Source: CAYUNA01 sp047629355 (GTDB lineage: Bacteria; Bacteroidota; Bacteroidia; Chitinophagales; Saprospiraceae). Taken from it: a stretch of 32,400 nucleotides of DNA. The DNA lies in the NCBI GenBank assembly GCA_047629355.1, contig JBLHWU010000050.1:1-32400 (forward strand), written 5' to 3'. The position numbers and the translations under genes are program-made. A model generated the notes under the pieces. The model saw only the letters and a list, made by a program, of their open reading frames with translations, was not told the DNA's origin and did not search any database. Shown here one piece after another: positions 31,538 to 32,400 of this stretch. Position 1 is the stretch's first letter. Each line of letters begins with the position of its first letter.

Positions 31538-32400
31538 ATGTTGAAAAATAAATGGCGTATTTTTCTGTTTTGCTTAATTACGTTGGGAGTTATTTTCTGT
31601 AACATAAATTGCCGTAAAACCGTTGTGGTCAACGGAAATCCTGTTTCCTTGGCAACCATCAAAGAATTGGCAGAACGCTACAAACCGACCGTCGTTTTTG
31701 ATGAAAATACGCTATTTTACCCCATAAGATTCGATGGTTTAAAAAAAATAGCTTTGGAAGTCGATAAAGAAGTCATCGCAGAATTAGACATCACCGACGA
31801 TTTGAAAAATGCTTCCAATCAACTGAATCACCCCACAGAGTTGTTCGATTCCGCACCAAAGAATAGCTTGATTTATTATTATAGTCTGTCCACAAATCCC
31901 GATAAATGGGCAACCGAAAAAGCAGTTAATTCCTTCCCTGATTCGTTATTTCTATACGTTAATGTCACTTTTGATAAGTATTTAAAAATCACTTACACCA
32001 TTCCTTTTGAAGGCAATCAATGGCGCAATTATCATCGGGGCGACGGTGCGATGTTTGCCTTGTATTTTGAAGAAAAAGCAGGCGTTTTTCAACCAATAAA
32101 AGCGCGTGCCTATATGCATTTGCAGCACAGCGAAGTCAATTATCAAAAGAATGTGGCGACGACCTCACAAGAGGAAAATACGCCTATCTTCTTTGTCACT
32201 TCAGGCAGTCATTCCACTTACCACCGCCCAGGGAAATACGAAGATGTGGACGGAATTCTTATCTTAAAAACAGCAGAAACAGCTAAAAATGATTACGCCT
32301 ATTGTCGCAATCGAATCAACTTAGTTTTCCCAGATGCTACCCACAACAATCTCGAAAAATGGGCTTTTACAGGCGAAGTTTATTGGGGTGGTTCGCCGAA
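31538..32400 (+). CDS. Membrane- or lipid-anchored Vps62-like protein (partial, runs off window)
   Basis: Starts at the base after the upstream stop codon (TAG then ATG), so translation is surely coupled. 287 residues are visible and the frame is open to the end of the window. The N-terminal hydrophobic stretch WRIFLFCLITLGVIFCNINC is a signal peptide or anchor; the cysteines do not form an ideal lipobox. From about residue 45 (YKPTVVFDENTLFYPIRFDG) the protein resembles the Vps62/DUF946 beta-sandwich: NYHRGDGAMFALYFEE (H166, G168, D169), then FFVTSGSHSTYHRPGKYED (G223-S224-H225). The family is better known from eukaryotes and from bacterial toxin-like proteins; the exact role is unknown. As a surface-facing partner of the EAD-7TM protein it could be a sensor or effector. 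Confidence 0.6.
   Translation, partial: MLKNKWRIFLFCLITLGVIFCNINCRKTVVVNGNPVSLATIKELAERYKPTVVFDENTLFYPIRFDGLKKIALEVDKEVIAELDITDDLKNASNQLNHPTELFDSAPKNSLIYYYSLSTNPDKWATEKAVNSFPDSLFLYVNVTFDKYLKITYTIPFEGNQWRNYHRGDGAMFALYFEEKAGVFQPIKARAYMHLQHSEVNYQKNVATTSQEENTPIFFVTSGSHSTYHRPGKYEDVDGILILKTAETAKNDYAYCRNRINLVFPDATHNNLEKWAFTGEVYWGGSP

Overview
The window looks like chromosomal DNA of a low-GC member of the Bacteroidota, probably from the Saprospiria/Lewinella side of the phylum. The reasons are: a protein with a type IX secretion (T9SS) C-terminal sorting domain, a LruC-domain protein, an outer-membrane barrel plus giant TPR pair, several -7 elements of the Bacteroidota form TAnnTTTG (one with a TTG exactly 20 bp upstream), and an EAD11-like conflict-system domain. 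The taxonomic placement is an inference from gene content.

Layout. 1-1.8 kb: a LruC surface-protein gene broken by at least two frameshifts and one in-frame stop. 2.0-7.2 kb: a polysaccharide export/synthesis remnant on the + strand: a chimeric ORF (acyltransferase-3 N-terminus joined to a TolC-like protein), a Wzz/Wzc-like co-polymerase without a tyrosine tail, and a GT4-type glycosyltransferase. The first two share an upstream promoter module with identical internal spacing. 7.2-9.2 kb: about 2 kb without genes, packed with palindromes and MITE-like repeats. 9.2-14.2 kb (- strand): an outer-membrane barrel and a 1041-residue TPR protein. 14.2-16.5 kb: repeats, an orphan PAS histidine kinase and a convergent small ORF whose 5' side is interrupted by a 188-bp element with an 8-bp target duplication. 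16.8-20.1 kb: a FadB/FadJ-like fusion enzyme (- strand), a small membrane coiled-coil protein and a DoxX-like membrane protein. 20.1-20.55 kb: an inverted copy of the 7.7-8.0 kb composite repeat and a palindromic terminator. 20.6-25.7 kb: a LysR regulator divergent from two small ORFs, a SulP anion transporter and a Thermus-type isocitrate dehydrogenase, probably one regulated operon. 25.9-27.4 kb (- strand): a helical-repeat protein of unknown function. 27.6-29.7 kb: a secreted propeller protein with T9SS signal. 30.2-32.4 kb: an EAD11-like/7-TM protein abutting a Vps62-like secreted protein that runs off the window.

The two most striking points are (i) the density of non-coding repeats: at least five families of imperfect-palindrome, MITE-like elements, a family of intergenic palindromes whose arms differ in sequence but share one architecture, and heptanucleotide-periodic tracts at gene ends; and (ii) the EAD11-7TM plus Vps62-like pair at the right end, whose promoter is bracketed by a perfect 15-bp inverted repeat. 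That pair is the best candidate here for an undescribed conflict or membrane-effector system, but this is inferred from domains and has not been demonstrated.
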